Assembly: GCF_000801105.2 (NCBI RefSeq)
Contig: NC_079514.1
Location: 19,570,293-19,634,292 of the forward strand
Reading direction: 5' to 3'
Source of the DNA: Raphanus sativus
Lineage: Eukaryota; Streptophyta; Magnoliopsida; Brassicales; Brassicaceae
Length of the DNA stretch: 64,000 nt
Positions 1 to 11,794 of this stretch are shown here, piece after piece. A model generated the notes under the pieces. That model had not been told where the DNA came from. It searched no databases and worked only from the letters and a program-made list of their open reading frames with translations. The position numbers were made by a program, and so were the translations under genes. Each line of letters starts with the position of its first letter. Position 1 is the first letter of the stretch.

Positions 1-32
1 GCGATGATGGCAACGCTCATATTTCTCTGCAG

Positions 33-3000
33 GTCCGATCATTAAGACCGCGAAGACCAGTGTCTCTTCAGGCGTTAGAGGCAAAGCCGTTGTCTCCTCT
101 GGCGACAAGGGAAAAGCCATCGTCTCCGCCAACGTCGGGAAAATGATGTCTTTCAAAGATGTGAAATTCGGACCTCATGAAGGCGAGTTGAGGTTTCGGT
201 TGATTCACTTTTGGGAAGCTCGAAATGTTCAGACGAAGTTGCTTATCGGTCTCGAAATGCTTCTCATCGATCAAGAGGTATAACCCGAATTACTTACATT
301 AGGCGAATGTTTATTATGGTTTCTTCAGACTCATCGTTCTGTTCTTGGTTGTTGGTGCATTGCGTGTTAAATAACTTTAATATTTTTGTTTACTTTTAAA
401 GTTTTTCTGTCTAGCTTTTCTTATTCAATCTTTTTAATGTTGTTAATAGGAAACTGCTATCCAGGGCTTCATCCCAGCTGGAATGATAGAGACTTATTTG
501 CCACACATGAAAGCTGGTGGCATTTACAGTCTCCACAATTTTTTCGGGTCTAATAACAAGACTTTCTACCGGGTAACCGAACCAAATGTCACCATCACCT
601 TCACATCGACCTCTGTCCTCTCTGATCTAAAGGACAGTTCGGTTTGTTTTCCTGAGGACCATTTCCGATTCCATGGATATGCGGAGTTCGATGCTGCATG
701 CGACTTGAAAGGGGATATTTATGGTAAGTTCTCGCTATTTGTATAGTATAATGTCAAATCTAATTTTAGAGAATGTGTTTCAGTCGATCTAATATATTCT
801 TTATTTTTTGGCCAGGATAATGTTTTGGTCTAATCTTCAATATATAGATTTCATTGGTGGGGTTAAAAAATATTAAGTATTGAGTTTTATTGTTTTCTTC
901 TGCAGATTATGTTGGCCACATCAGACTTGTGAATGGGCAGGTTCTCAATGACAGTTACGTGGTGGATGAATCCAAGATAGCTTCGACCCGCCGAGTTCTT
1001 CTTCATGTTCTAACACATGAGTAACATAATCCATATCTGCTTTCATATTCATATATTGTCACTCTTACCACACGCTGTGGGAACCGAAATTCGCACCGTC
1101 AATATATCGTATAAATAAGGAAAGTAGGAAAATCCTAATTTCCTAGAGGTCCCGGGTTTCTGCGGAGCAAATGACAAGTGACCAAATAGACGCAGAAAAT
1201 ATGAAGAGATAACAAAACGAATTTAGAGTAAACAGTAAATCTTATTTCGAATTCGTGTAAGAGCGTTGCGATCATTACAAGAGATTATAAGAGCTTTAGC
1301 CGCAAGTGCTGTCAGCAAGTTATCTAGCTTTAGCGACCTAAAATCTTAAACCTAGTTGAGTCGCAGCTCGATAACAAAATACGAAAAAGATGCGGAAACG
1401 GTTTTTGATTGATTTCGGACTGAACCTTATTAAAGGCTGCCTACGTACTCCTTTCGAGGATCAAGCCAAACGTAGTTCAATTGATAGAGCTGGACAAGGG
1501 ATTGGACTGCCTGCGAGTTCGTCTAGTAATTGAGTGCCAGTCATAGAAACCAAACTTGTCGAGAATAAAGCCTAAGTTTCTAAGTGCAGCGAATTGTGAG
1601 TCTAAAAGAGTTCTCCTCTATGCCACTCGTCTTGAACCCCTTATATACTCCCTCCTACGTTGGTTTACGTCTTCCTATTTTGCCCTTAAGCCGTCATAGT
1701 AAAAAAAATGGAGATATTCCATTTTTCTGTCCTTCATGATTATCTGCGGAAACTATCCATTTATCCGCGGAATTTTATGTTTATCTTCCAAGCATAAATG
1801 ATAGTGCTCAAATTACCCAGTATAGCTTACTCTCTCAAATAAGAGGTACAGCTGTAGTACTTAGGGATCGAATCACGAGGAGCTAGGGAACCAATTAAAT
1901 AAAATCTACTAATCAATCCTAGGCAAGGTTGGTTTATATGATAGAAATAAAAATAACAAATCCTAAAATGAGCAAGGCAGTTGCTCCAACTAACAATATG
2001 AAGGGTTGTTTAAATGGGATAAAGAGTGCTAGACATAGGGTTTCTATTCAGGGATGGAGATTATAATCTCTATAAATGCTTTAATAAGTTGCTTGCATGA
2101 TACTATAGATCTCAGCCGCTTAACATATGTGAATGACGGCTTCTAGATCTGCCTAGGCGCGAACTGAATATGACCGCGAGGTCTCAAGGAGGAACTGTCG
2201 TTCTTCTCAACGGGAAACATGCATCGCTCAAATGGATAATTCAAGATAATCTAAGATCCTAGTGATCTATGTTCTAGTTAGCTACTCTAAAACAAGCATA
2301 GGGTACAATCCATTTGATGAGTATCACAACTTAGCAATTATAGCTTGGGGCTAATCCCACAAACCTATTTGAACCCTAGATCTAACAAGTAGACTACTCA
2401 GACATAGCTAAGCAATTCATAACAATAAATGAAAGAATTGCATAGATAGAATAAAGTAGAAATACAAAAGGAGATGAGAAATCTCTCCAATCTCTCTCAA
2501 ACAAATAAAACTCTAGTCTCTCTCTCACACTCTCTGCTTGGGTTGTGAAAAGCTTCAAGCTTCAAAGGGTTTCAAAACTTCCCGTCAAAAAGACTTTGCA
2601 GGAGTATTTAAGCATTTCCATTAGGTTAAAAACTCGTCAGGGGCAATCTCGTAATTTGGTGAAGTCTTGGTGAAGTAGTCGGCTAAACCATTTCGTCCTC
2701 GATATCGATCGACAACACTGAACGTGTATCGATCGATTATAATCTTCTAGTACGCGGATCTTCTCAGCTGCATCGATCGACGACTCAGGATGAGTATCGA
2801 TCGATTGTAATCGCAATGTTGACTTCCGACTTAGTCTTGAATGGTCAACTCGGGTGTATCATCTCTTGTACTCCAAAATGCTCCAAAAACATCACTTTCT
2901 CATGAAATGCTCCTGAAGCTGAAAACATACCTAACAGGCTAGAAAACAGATTAAATATATAATAAAATACTAGTATACCATGGTTAAAAACGGGTAAAAT

Positions 3001-5334
3001 CCATGGTATATCAATAAACCGTCATAGGGCTAATGGGTTTAAAAAATCGTAAGCGGGCCTCAAATCAAGTTTAGGACTCTTTGGGCCGTCTTTTGATTCG
3101 AGACGTTCGTTACGGTTTCTTCGATAAAGTTAATTTTCCGCGATTTTATCGTAAACCAGACTGATGACCCCATTTGATCAAGAATCAAGAAATGGTTAAG
3201 CCGTGGTTTGCGGAAGGTTGTAGTGAGGGTAGTCGAGACTGCATAGTTTAATTCGTATTATCGTTTCGGAAGATTTTGGATGCTACGGAAAAACCGTGTG
3301 GTACGCATGTTCGGTCGCTATAGCGACCGAGCTTGTGTTTGGGCTCGGTCGCTATATGCTTGGGCTCGGTCGCTATTGCGATCGGGCTTGTGTTTGGGCT
3401 CGGTCGCTATAATGACCGAGCTTGTGCTTGGGCTAGGTCGCTATAGCGACCGAGCCAGGCGTTCCTTTGGCTGCTTGCCGATGATTGAGTCAAGCCTTTG
3501 CCGTTGTTGATCTTTTGTTGTTTCGAGTGATCGTGTTTTTTAACGAAGATACGATCTAATCGTAGAGTTCTTCACAAGTATTCGATCTTTACGATTTCTT
3601 TCGTAAAGAAAACAAATACGTATATCGAATGTTTTGATACTAACTTCGTCGTCAACACGAACCATTGGAGCTTGTTTCGACGCTGCGGACAAATGTTTTC
3701 AAGAATTTTATCGTAAAAATTGGTTTAAGTAATTTTTACGAGAATTATCTCTTCGAGAAATATTTTCGAACGTTAATTTCGTTGTGACCGTTTTTGACCC
3801 CAACACACGCGATTTGGATTTCATAGTGGTCCGGTGATGAAGCTGTACTTATGGGACAAGGCTGCAGCAGACTTTGGCGCAAGATTTAAAGCATCTGAAG
3901 GATCTGCAAGAGTTATTTTAGTCACCACCTTAAACCGAAAACGATTTGGAAGTTTGTAATATCAGCTTTTTCCTATTGTTTTAAGAAGTTACATAGGATG
4001 GTCAAGGAATCTTATCTGGTTAGGTTAGGTTTGCGTAAAAGAACTGCATTGGGATGAGTTTGGAGCTTATTAGCTATGCGACATTTGAAAATTCTGTGAA
4101 GAACTAAGAGCTGAATAAACTCAGTAGGTTCTGAAATAACAAATATTAGAGATATACATAACTCTACATCTCATATTACATTATAGTTTTGCTTCTGAAT
4201 TATAAAATTGGATCTGTTATAGCTGCTTTGGGTCTCTCTTCCATGACGTCATCACGTATGTTTATGGACAGTGATGTTCAAGCAACCCGAGATTATCTCA
4301 CTTGGTAATTATTCCTTTATATAAATGTAGTTGATTGTTATTCCATTATTGTAATTGATCTTTGGAATTTGTCTTCAGGTTGGACTCAAATTTAGCTGTT
4401 GCTAACAGAGTTGATGCGTCTGTTGTCACTAAGACTGAGACAATGACCATAGGCGAGCTATTTTCTTACATGAAGGAGGCGGATGCCAAGGTCGTTCATT
4501 ACCATTGGTTAACACAATAATTATGATAGTCTTAGTTTCTCATTTAATTGTTGGAATATTTTGCAGGTTGCTTGGTTTGAGTGCGTAGCAACCATTGGTG
4601 ATGTTGTGCACGGTTCAGGATGGTATTACATAGGCAGTGGCGGATGCCACACTAAGGCAATCAGAGCCCTTATGTGTAAAAAATGTGGGAAAAGCGATAT
4701 TGTTGGTGTTGCACAGTAAGTGATTCAAAATTCCTTATACAGATACTTTCAATGCATTGATTTTAATCTGCTCATGACACAAGTACCTAGCCAAGATATC
4801 TGTATATGACAATAATGACCAGGCGTTCTTTGTGCTCCTTGGTGATGATGGTCAAGAGTTGACGGGAAAGAAAGCTTATGAGTTGTTGAGAGTTATTTTG
4901 AGGTAAATACAAACCTGTTTGTCTTTGTTATTTGAACTGTGTTCTCCCAAGATAGTTAAAAATGCGTAGTGACAATTGTTTAAATGTATGTTAGGCCAAA
5001 TGAGGATGTAGGACCTGATCACTTAGTTCTGGTGCCTGAGGCTCTGATTAATACCATAGGACAGACTCGCAAGTTCATTGTGAAAATATCAGATTATAAT
5101 TTGACTGGCAAGAACCAGGATTTGACTGTGACAAAGGTGCTCACACCAGAAGATCCTGAACTTAAAAGCAATATAGAGGAAAATGTGTTTATACCAGACG
5201 CCCATGAAGTTTTGCATAAGGGAGTTGCTGAGAGTGGTCCTTCCACAGGCTTTGAAGAACCTGATGGTGAGAGGGGGAAAAGGGCTGCTGCTATTGTTGA
5301 GACAAAAGAGCCCAAACGAGCCAAATGTGGCTAA
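33..5334 (+). CDS. RPA1-like (replication protein A 70 kDa subunit-like) protein, 5' partial
   Basis: This gene encodes an RPA70-type protein that binds single-stranded DNA through OB folds. I read nine exons: 33-277, 450-723, 906-1020, 3827-3951, 4223-4304, 4379-4490, 4567-4715, about 4784-4902 and 4995-5334; the first exon lies left of the window. Family markers are LIHFWEARN, the second OB-fold block GPVMKLYLWDKAAADF, ALGLSSMTSS, and a C-terminal zinc-ribbon-like WYY...CH...CKKC stretch. The basic C-terminus (EPKRAKCG) could be a nuclear signal. Exons 3 and 4 join cleanly across an intron holding a 2.7-kb LTR insertion. Exon 8 is one base short if spliced at the only good AG (4782-4783), which shifts the frame, so the gene may be a recent pseudogene. 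Such genes form a large family in Brassicaceae, partly spread by Helitrons. Confidence 0.85.
1799..3013 (-). mobile_element. Nested Athila-like solo LTR
   Basis: On the plus strand it starts TGATAGTGCTC and ends GGTATATCA, flanked by the target duplication ATAAA at 1794-1798 and 3014-3018. It is 1215 bp. In the minus direction it begins TGATATACCATGG, like the other Athila-type LTRs here (18530-19723 and 45603-47115). It contains several ATCGATCGA motifs (2700-2815). No internal coding sequence remains. Confidence 0.88.
3311..3456. repeat. Palindromic GGTCGCTATAGCGACC mini-array
   Basis: Five variants of an 18-bp near-perfect palindrome (GGTCGCTATAGCGACC plus flanks) are spaced by GAGCTTGTGTTTGGGCTC-type linkers with a period of roughly 30-36 bp, within the outer solo LTR. 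The short open frame through it is an effect of the repeat. Confidence 0.75.
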
Positions 5335-6240
5335 GATATGTTTAAGTGATGGTTTTCTGGTTACTAAAACTCTGCTTTGTTTCTTTTCAATTTCAGACTT
5401 TATCTTTGAAACAATGAGCTATCTTTCTTAAAATTTCTGATGGTTATACTTATGTTTAATGGTTTTTCTTCAAGTTCATGTTTGATCATTTTAGTGTTGT
5501 TATTATATCTGATGCTTTCCGAATTTAAATTGAGATTTGTGGCCTTTGTTTCCTTGGTTTATCTTTGTTTTCAACTCTGAAGAAACTGAGGTTTTGCCTC
5601 ATGTAGACAAAGAAGAAGCAACAGAAAGCTACGATAGAATCAATCAAATTATTACTTAGCAACCAAAGTATATGTGTTACATTAGGAGAATGTTTATTAT
5701 GGTTTCTTTATTTTTCTTCTACGGCTTAGAACAAAAATACACAGAGGAAGTGGTGATTAAACATCTACATGTGGTACTAATCATCAAGGATATTAGTCAC
5801 TTCCACTTTGACATATAAGGAAAGAATTAGTAGAGTAAGCATGGATCTATCAGAAAAATATTGTGATAAAAAATAATATACGAGATGTGTAATCCTAAGG
5901 CTGTCGCCATTTACTTGGTTTAACATAATCAAGTCTTTGTAATCAATCGATTCAACATTTCAGACCCGGTTTGAAAATAAAACCATACACACAAGAAGAT
6001 AAAGCTGTGTGCATCAAACAATAGAAAGAAAGAGAGTTAAAGAGTGATAACAACAATTTTATTAATTCAGAACAATAAAACCAAATTTGTAACATACAAA
6101 CGTTACGGAAAACTGAAAAAACATTTAACTTACCTCAGCCCTTAGCACTATATAAGAATGAGCAAGCTCCTCTACGTATAGAGTTCTTGATTTACTTTAT
6201 CATCATGAACCACCAACCACATGTTTCATATTCCTTTTCC
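5335..6240. other. Intergenic DNA downstream of the RPA1-like gene
   Basis: I see no gene here. At 5677-5708 there is a 32-bp near-copy (one mismatch) of positions 294-325 in intron 1 of the RPA1-like gene, suggesting a decayed neighbouring copy of that gene. Confidence 0.5.
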
Positions 6241-6314
6241 TCAGAGACAGAACCCGCAACCACAGATCCGGATAGACAACTTACCATTAAAATTAAGAGG
6301 AAAATACCAGCCAA

Positions 6315-6992
6315 ACAGAGATAAACTTCTCCATAAAGTACTCGACAACTGATAATGGTCATATAACAGATGACACGGTTGATCTCATGGAACACATGTT
6401 TAGCTACCATGATATCTACTTCGCAGTTTCTGAAGAAATCATTGAATATACCAGTCATAAGTTTGCTTCCATGATCTCGCTATTGACCGATTATGCAGGT
6501 ATAACAACTTCAACTTATTATATTTTTGGTTGTCTTAGAATAAGATAGAGGTTTATAAATATAGGCTCGCGTTTAAGGGAAAAAACAGTTAGGAATGAGA
6601 GTTCTATATCAATATATCAGTAGGACTCTTATTTAGGATGTTTTGCAAAGAGGTTAGTTTTTGATTTCTATATGAATTATTTTCATCGGCTTCTCATATT
6701 TGATTCCTATATCTAGGCACACATGTCCGCGCTGCTCTATCTATAAGAGATTTCAACCCTATAGCGACCAACATGATTTACCTCGACGTAGCTTTGATCG
6801 AACTACGAGCATCAATAAGAGAACCCACTCCGGAGGATGCTCACAAAGTGTGTTCCATCTGCCAAGACAGATTCATTGGGACGTGGGGGTGTAAACTCAC
6901 TAAGGTGCAACCACATATATCATCATCTATGCATCGTGGAGTGGATTCGCTATAACCTAAGTTGTCCCACATGCCGTGACACAGATTTCTAA
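6315..6992 (+). pseudogene. Small RING-H2 finger protein, frameshifted
   Basis: Two exons of a small RING-type (probable E3 ubiquitin ligase) protein can be read. Exon 1 (about 6315-6499) gives an acidic helix-like stretch including DDTVDLMEHMFSYHD and ends at a GT after TDYA. Exon 2 (from about 6716) gives EPTPEDAHKVCSICQDRF and then, in another frame, CNHIYHHLCIVEWI and SCPTCRD before TAA at 6990-6992. Together these form the C-X2-C...C-X-H-X2-H...C-X2-C pattern of a RING-H2 domain, but a frameshift near 6900 separates the halves. The region upstream of 6315 also has stops. I conclude it is a recent pseudogene or a gene with one sequence error; the start codon is not established. Confidence 0.6.
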
Positions 6993-7089
6993 GATAGAGT
7001 TTTTCTCCTTAACATAATCCATACTATGTTATCATAGCTACAATTTCTTGTTTGTTTCTACCATTGCCAGTTTCGTTTGTGTTATCGGA

Positions 7090-8604
7090 TTCAGATCCTT
7101 ACAGCAGAGCAGAGATGGATGAGAAGCTCAATGAAATCTACACCATTCAAGATGATTCAATGAATGATTTCAAGTGTAAACTTGATGGTGTCTACCATCC
7201 ACTCAATGACAAGATCACATGGTTGACCAAGAACATGGAGTACCTTGCAGACGACGTTAACATCATACTGAAGCAGAAAACAAGAGAAACTCCAGCATGG
7301 AAACCATGGATACCTATGCCATCTATATCGCCCGATGACATATGGATTCATGGACCGACGAGCAACATAGTACATCGATCGATACCAGCATGAAGAAATT
7401 GATAAATTGGCGCTTAACATCATTGGAAGCAAAGTTAAATTATTTTCAAGAAAGAATTAGTAGTTCCTACTACCCTATGAGTGATGACCTGGAAGCACTA
7501 CCCACACGAATGGATGCTTTGCAACAAGAGATGGACACGATTCAGAGACAACTCAATTTTCAACAGAAGAAACCTCCATCGATCGATACGGATACTCGAT
7601 ACGGATACTCGTACATCGATCGATAATCAGCAAGCAACAACCGAGATCCAACATACATCGATCGACAGCAACAACACCGCATCGATCGATGAAAAGAATC
7701 CAGCACCATACGATTCTATCAAAGATGAGATATTCAACAGTATCAAAATGGATAACCAATGGGAAGAAGATGCTGTAAAGAAGAAACTGGATGTATTCTA
7801 TTGCAGACTCAACAACAACCTTAACTGGGAAACCAAGAGAAGAGAGTTGTTACAAAAAGAATTGGATTTGTTTCGCAACAAGAAGGAGAAGCACTAGAAG
7901 CAGTCACCATCGATCGATAACTGTGACAACACATCGATCGATATGGATACAAGCCGGCGACAACTTGGTATTTTACCCTGATATTAGTTAACTAGGCGTA
8001 GGCGACAACTTGGTCTTTTACCTGAATTGATTCTCATTAAACTTGATTTGCTAAAAACAAACGACAATTGCTCTAGGATACCTAGTGAACACATCAAACC
8101 AATTCGATGAAGCCTTCTAGAAGAAGCATCGACCGACAACCCTATCTGTGTATCGATCAAAATTTTGAAAGGTGTATTGATCGACACTCAATATATAGTA
8201 TCGATCGAAACTTTATCAAGATCGACAAACGATAATTGAGATCTTAGATCTAGACAATAGATAATCTAAACAAACAGAAGTTGATAGTTTATTACTTAAG
8301 TTTGAGTTCTAGAATATCATGCATGCAACTTTTGCCTTTATACTATTATAATCATGATTACCTGAATAGAAATCCTAGATCTAGCGTTTTCTCATTATTG
8401 TCTACCAACCTCAATCCAACCAATTGAACAACTATCTTGTTCGCCCTAAAGTTTACTATTACAATAATTAACCTAGCTTAATCACAAATTGTTTAGATCT
8501 ATTGTGTGCCCTAACTCTTTGTGGATTCGATCCATAAGTACTACAACTTAACTTCTTATTTGAAAGAGTAAAAACCACTCCTTATGCTAATTTGAGTGAT
8601 ATCA
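7090..8604 (+). mobile_element. Truncated Athila-like (Ty3/Gypsy) element: spacer coding region and LTR 3' end
   Basis: Three overlapping frames (about 7112-7393, 7342-7626 and 7481-7897) encode fragments rich in the tripeptide Ser-Ile-Asp, produced by ATCGATCGAT motifs, and a helical piece with KLDVFYCRLNNNLNWE. Such SID-rich regions occur in Brassica Athila-type elements. A sequence ending TTTGAGTGATATCA at 8604, preceded by GGATTCGATCCATAAGTACT, matches the 3' ends of the other Athila-type LTRs in this window. No clear LTR start or target duplication was found, so the element is broken. Its coding capacity is lost. Confidence 0.55.
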
Positions 8605-9430
8605 GTAATATATAAGATAGATGGATCATTCCATTTATCACCGATTGGTTTTAGGTTGAAATTCATCTAGCTTAACACTATGTTTTTGCTGCTTTGCTTC
8701 GTTTCACTATTGTAATCTACACGAACCTTCTACTTGTCATATTTCTTAATAAGCAATTATGAGAATCTGTAATAAAATTCATCTTTGAATTGTTTGCCTC
8801 TGTCTTTTCTGATTACTGGTTATTTTGTGAGATATAATTTAGAAAATTTGGTTCCCTCTAAAGATGTATCAAAAAATTATGATTGTGCGAATTTAGACTC
8901 TAATATGTGGTCTATTTAGCATGGTGACTTCGTCTCTGGTTCATTTTGTGTCTAATAGTGTGGTCTTTTCTCTTGCCAGATTGGCCTAAGATCCAGTTTT
9001 AACCTTAGAAGAAGTCACTCTTTATGACACCAACTGTTAACCATCCATCAAGTGGTGATGACATTTATCCAAAAATACTAAAATTTTAATTTTATGTGTA
9101 ATTTCTTATAGAAATCTCATAATTTAATTTTCAGCTTCGTCATCGACATTACGAATAATAGCAATTGTTTTTTAACATTGATATTTTTGAGTATATATCA
9201 TTTATATATTATTTTTTTGTCGACTGCGTCCATATTGTTTAGGAAAATTGGTTTGAGTAGGCATGGAATAAGAGGTAATTAGGTATCTAGATAAAAAAGC
9301 ATCCTCTATTATTACTATAATATATATTATATTGCACATCCTTCCCGGTTAATACGTGCGCAAACTTCTTTTCATTTTACTTACCACCATTAATTACCAC
9401 CATCATCAACGTCTGTTAGTTGAAACAATA
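8605..9430. other. AT-rich intergenic DNA
   Basis: I see no gene, RNA or clear transposon boundary in this stretch. Confidence 0.5.
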
Positions 9431-10210
9431 TATGTTATTTCGTATGTTATTATTTTATTTAGTTTGTTACTATTCTATTTTAATAATACTCCATTATTAT
9501 CTACTATCTGTTTATTTTGATATATGGGTTAGGGTTTATATTAGTTCTTAGAGTTTAATGATTAGTGTTTTGGGTTTAGGTTTTGAAAATTTTGGATTGA
9601 ATTAGGGTAAACATTACCTGATTCCTTACTATTTGTTAGTTTTATACATAGATAGTATAGTTTGTTCAAATGACATAGTATATACTATAATATGTGCATA
9701 TTTTGATAATTGGATTAAGGTTTATATTTTCCTTAGGGTTTAGTGATTAGTGTAACATTACCATAAAAAAATTCAAAATTTGAATAATATATACTATACT
9801 ATTTTGTTTGTTACTATTCTATTTTGATAATGTTTCATGTTATGTTATGTACTATGTGCATATTATGATATTTGGATTAGGATTTATATTTTTTTAGGGT
9901 TTAGTGATTAGTGTTTTGGGTTTAGTTTATAGAAGTTTTGGGTTGACATACATTAGGGTAATCATTACATCTTTCCTTGCAAATGTCAAAATTTGAACAA
10001 TTTGTACTATGCTATTTGTTTGTTACTATTCTGTTTGTGTATGTTGGTATTTAGATTTAGAGTTTATATTTTCTTTTCGGGATTAGTGATTATGTACTAA
10101 ATTGTTAAATTATTTGTCATAAAAATTATGTTTATGCTATTTGTTAACTGTGGACATACATAGTATAATATATTTAAACAATTTTATGCTTTCATTAATA
10201 TCAACTATAT
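9430..10210. repeat. Diverged tandem repeats of about 175-190 bp
   Basis: The block TTTGTTACTATTCTATTTT...GGGTTTATATT...TTAGGGTTTAGTGATTAG recurs near 9470-9600, 9660-9760, 9815-9990 and 10015-10100. Copies differ by many substitutions and indels. No coding potential is seen. Confidence 0.6.
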
Positions 10211-10656
10211 CATTTATAGCATGTTCTATTCTATTTATATAACAGCATTACAGTCACCATCGACAACTCTTACCGTCAACCGTCTTACAAAAAGGAGATA
10301 ACCGAAGAAAAATGAAAAAAATGCTAGGAGATCTAATTATGTCTTCATCATTTCGATATTCTTAATTTTTTTTTCAAATTTGGCTATTACACCAATTAAC
10401 CCTATTGTTTAGACCAAGTTATGTTCAGACAAATAGTTTTTTGTCTGACCATGCTGGTCTAGAAGCGAATAAATAATGCCTTTAGTTTTGGCCATCTTCT
10501 TGAGAGAGTTCTCACGAAGTAACATTCATTTTTGTTGCAATAATCAACATTAATAATGTACTCTAAGCTTTTTGGTTTTCTCCGAGATAGATTTGGCCTG
10601 TTACAATAGACTTCCTCTTTATTTTAAGAAGTTCAGTTCTCTATGATCGCGTTAGT

Positions 10657-11001
10657 TGGTGGAAGCATTGTAGCCTAGTGGTTAAGGTTTAAAGGTTTCT
10701 ACATCCAGGTATGGGGTTCAAACCTTAGGCTATGCAATTTCTTACAGATAAATCCAGGTTTCAAATTCTAGAGAAAGCGATTTATTAAACAATTATGCAG
10801 ATTATGGAAGAAAGGCTTACAACAGATCTACAACATGGTGCAAGTTAATCTGGTCAGGCATGGATCTTCATAGGACGGCTCATGTGATGCAGTTAGGCGT
10901 AGATCTCATAAGGCAGGTAGTATTGTCGGTTGTCGAATCGTCTATGTAATCTTTCTCATATTATAATTTTTATATCATAATAAATCAGCGTTAAAGAAAG
11001 A
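10657..11001 (+). mobile_element. tRNA-derived SINE
   Basis: The head has a pol III A box TAGCCTAGTGG (10671-10681) and a B box GGTTCAAACCT (10715-10725). The tail reads AATAAATCAGCGTTAAAG. An 11-bp target duplication with one mismatch (ATCGCGTTAGT at 10646-10656, ATCGTGTTAGT at 11002-11012) flanks a 345-bp unit. It is not a functional tRNA because no cloverleaf can be drawn through it. Confidence 0.7.
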
Positions 11002-11083
11002 ATCGTGTTAGTCTTGGTCGTATCCTAACGCTTCATGCTTGATCTCCAGCATCCACTTGTGCATACATTCAGTTATCAATCTT

Positions 11084-11794
11084 TGTTTTGGTAAGCATGT
11101 TAAATTATTATATCAGTTTTTTGTTTGTGACAGAAATTATTCAAAATTACCAGTAGCAGAAACAGAAATTAAAATTAAACAGCAAGTAAACTAAACTAAA
11201 CAACAAGAAAGGCCCAAAACCAGCCCTTAATGGGCTTGGACTAGGAAAACCCTACCAACCAGAAGACCAGAAGACCACAAAAGGTCGAACACCAAAGAGC
11301 CTCCGAAAACCCTAGCCGACTGCTCGATGAAAAAAAAACGCCTCCACTGAACACACAAACCGAGGCGAACGGCATCACCTAGCCACCGCAAACGTCTTGA
11401 GGAGAACGAGGAATTGGCTGAGCAAGACACCCGAGCGTCCAAACGCAACCACCACCGGGAGAAAAGCCGAGAAAGGTTAGCAAAGGACTATGGGCGGAGA
11501 GGCTCTCCAGTAGGGGCTTAGCGGGCGAGAGAGATGTCAGAGCCGAGCCGGTGTGGGAACCAATGCCGTAGTCAGCCGATGCTGGAATCCCTTTCACGCA
11601 CTCGCCGACGTCCTCAAAAGGCGATTTTACTCATGAATCCAAGCAGTTCAAGCTCTTCTTCCTTACCTCATCGCCATACACCACCAACCAGATCACTGCC
11701 TCTCTCCTCCGCCGACCAGACACCGAACTAAACACCACCGGCGTTCACAAACAAAGAGAAGCAACTTGCGACCCTTGAGGAAGCACACCGGCGA
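11084..11794 (-). mobile_element. Non-autonomous GC-rich retroposon
   Basis: A 711-bp segment, much richer in GC than its surroundings, is flanked by a perfect 15-bp duplication TCAGTTATCAATCTT (11069-11083 and 11795-11809), the mark of target-primed reverse transcription. Its 3' end appears to be on the left, in the minus direction. Open frames on both strands have no recognisable domain. It could be a Sadhu-like retroposon or a non-autonomous LINE; the family is not certain. Confidence 0.65.

Larger units (their letters stand above)
1076..3805. mobile_element. Solo LTR (Gypsy-like), itself interrupted by a second solo LTR
   Basis: The element begins TGTGGGAACC and ends CCCCAACA, so it has the TG...CA ends of an LTR. 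It is flanked by the 5-bp target duplication CACGC at 1071-1075 and 3806-3810. Without the nested insertion it is about 1.5 kb. It has no gag or pol, which fits a solo LTR left after recombination between the two LTRs of a full element. Read on the other strand it starts TGTTGGGGTC; its orientation is unresolved. Confidence 0.85.
1021..3826 (+). other. Enlarged intron of the RPA1-like gene
   Basis: The donor GT is at 1021 after ACACATGA and the acceptor TTTCATAG ends at 3826. The reading frame continues exactly across it. Taking out the LTR insertion and one 5-bp target duplication leaves a 71-nt intron, a normal plant size. The apparent TAA at 1022-1024 is therefore intronic. Confidence 0.8.

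Noticed and set aside
1022..1024. Stop codon ending the first RPA1-like exons
   Set aside because: The TAA lies inside a GT-AG intron; the next exon restores the conserved frame.
3280..3510. 76-codon frame
   Set aside because: It is made of the palindromic array inside a solo LTR.
10671..10725. Possible tRNA gene
   Set aside because: The spacing and lack of a 3' acceptor stem show a SINE head, with tail and flanking duplication present.
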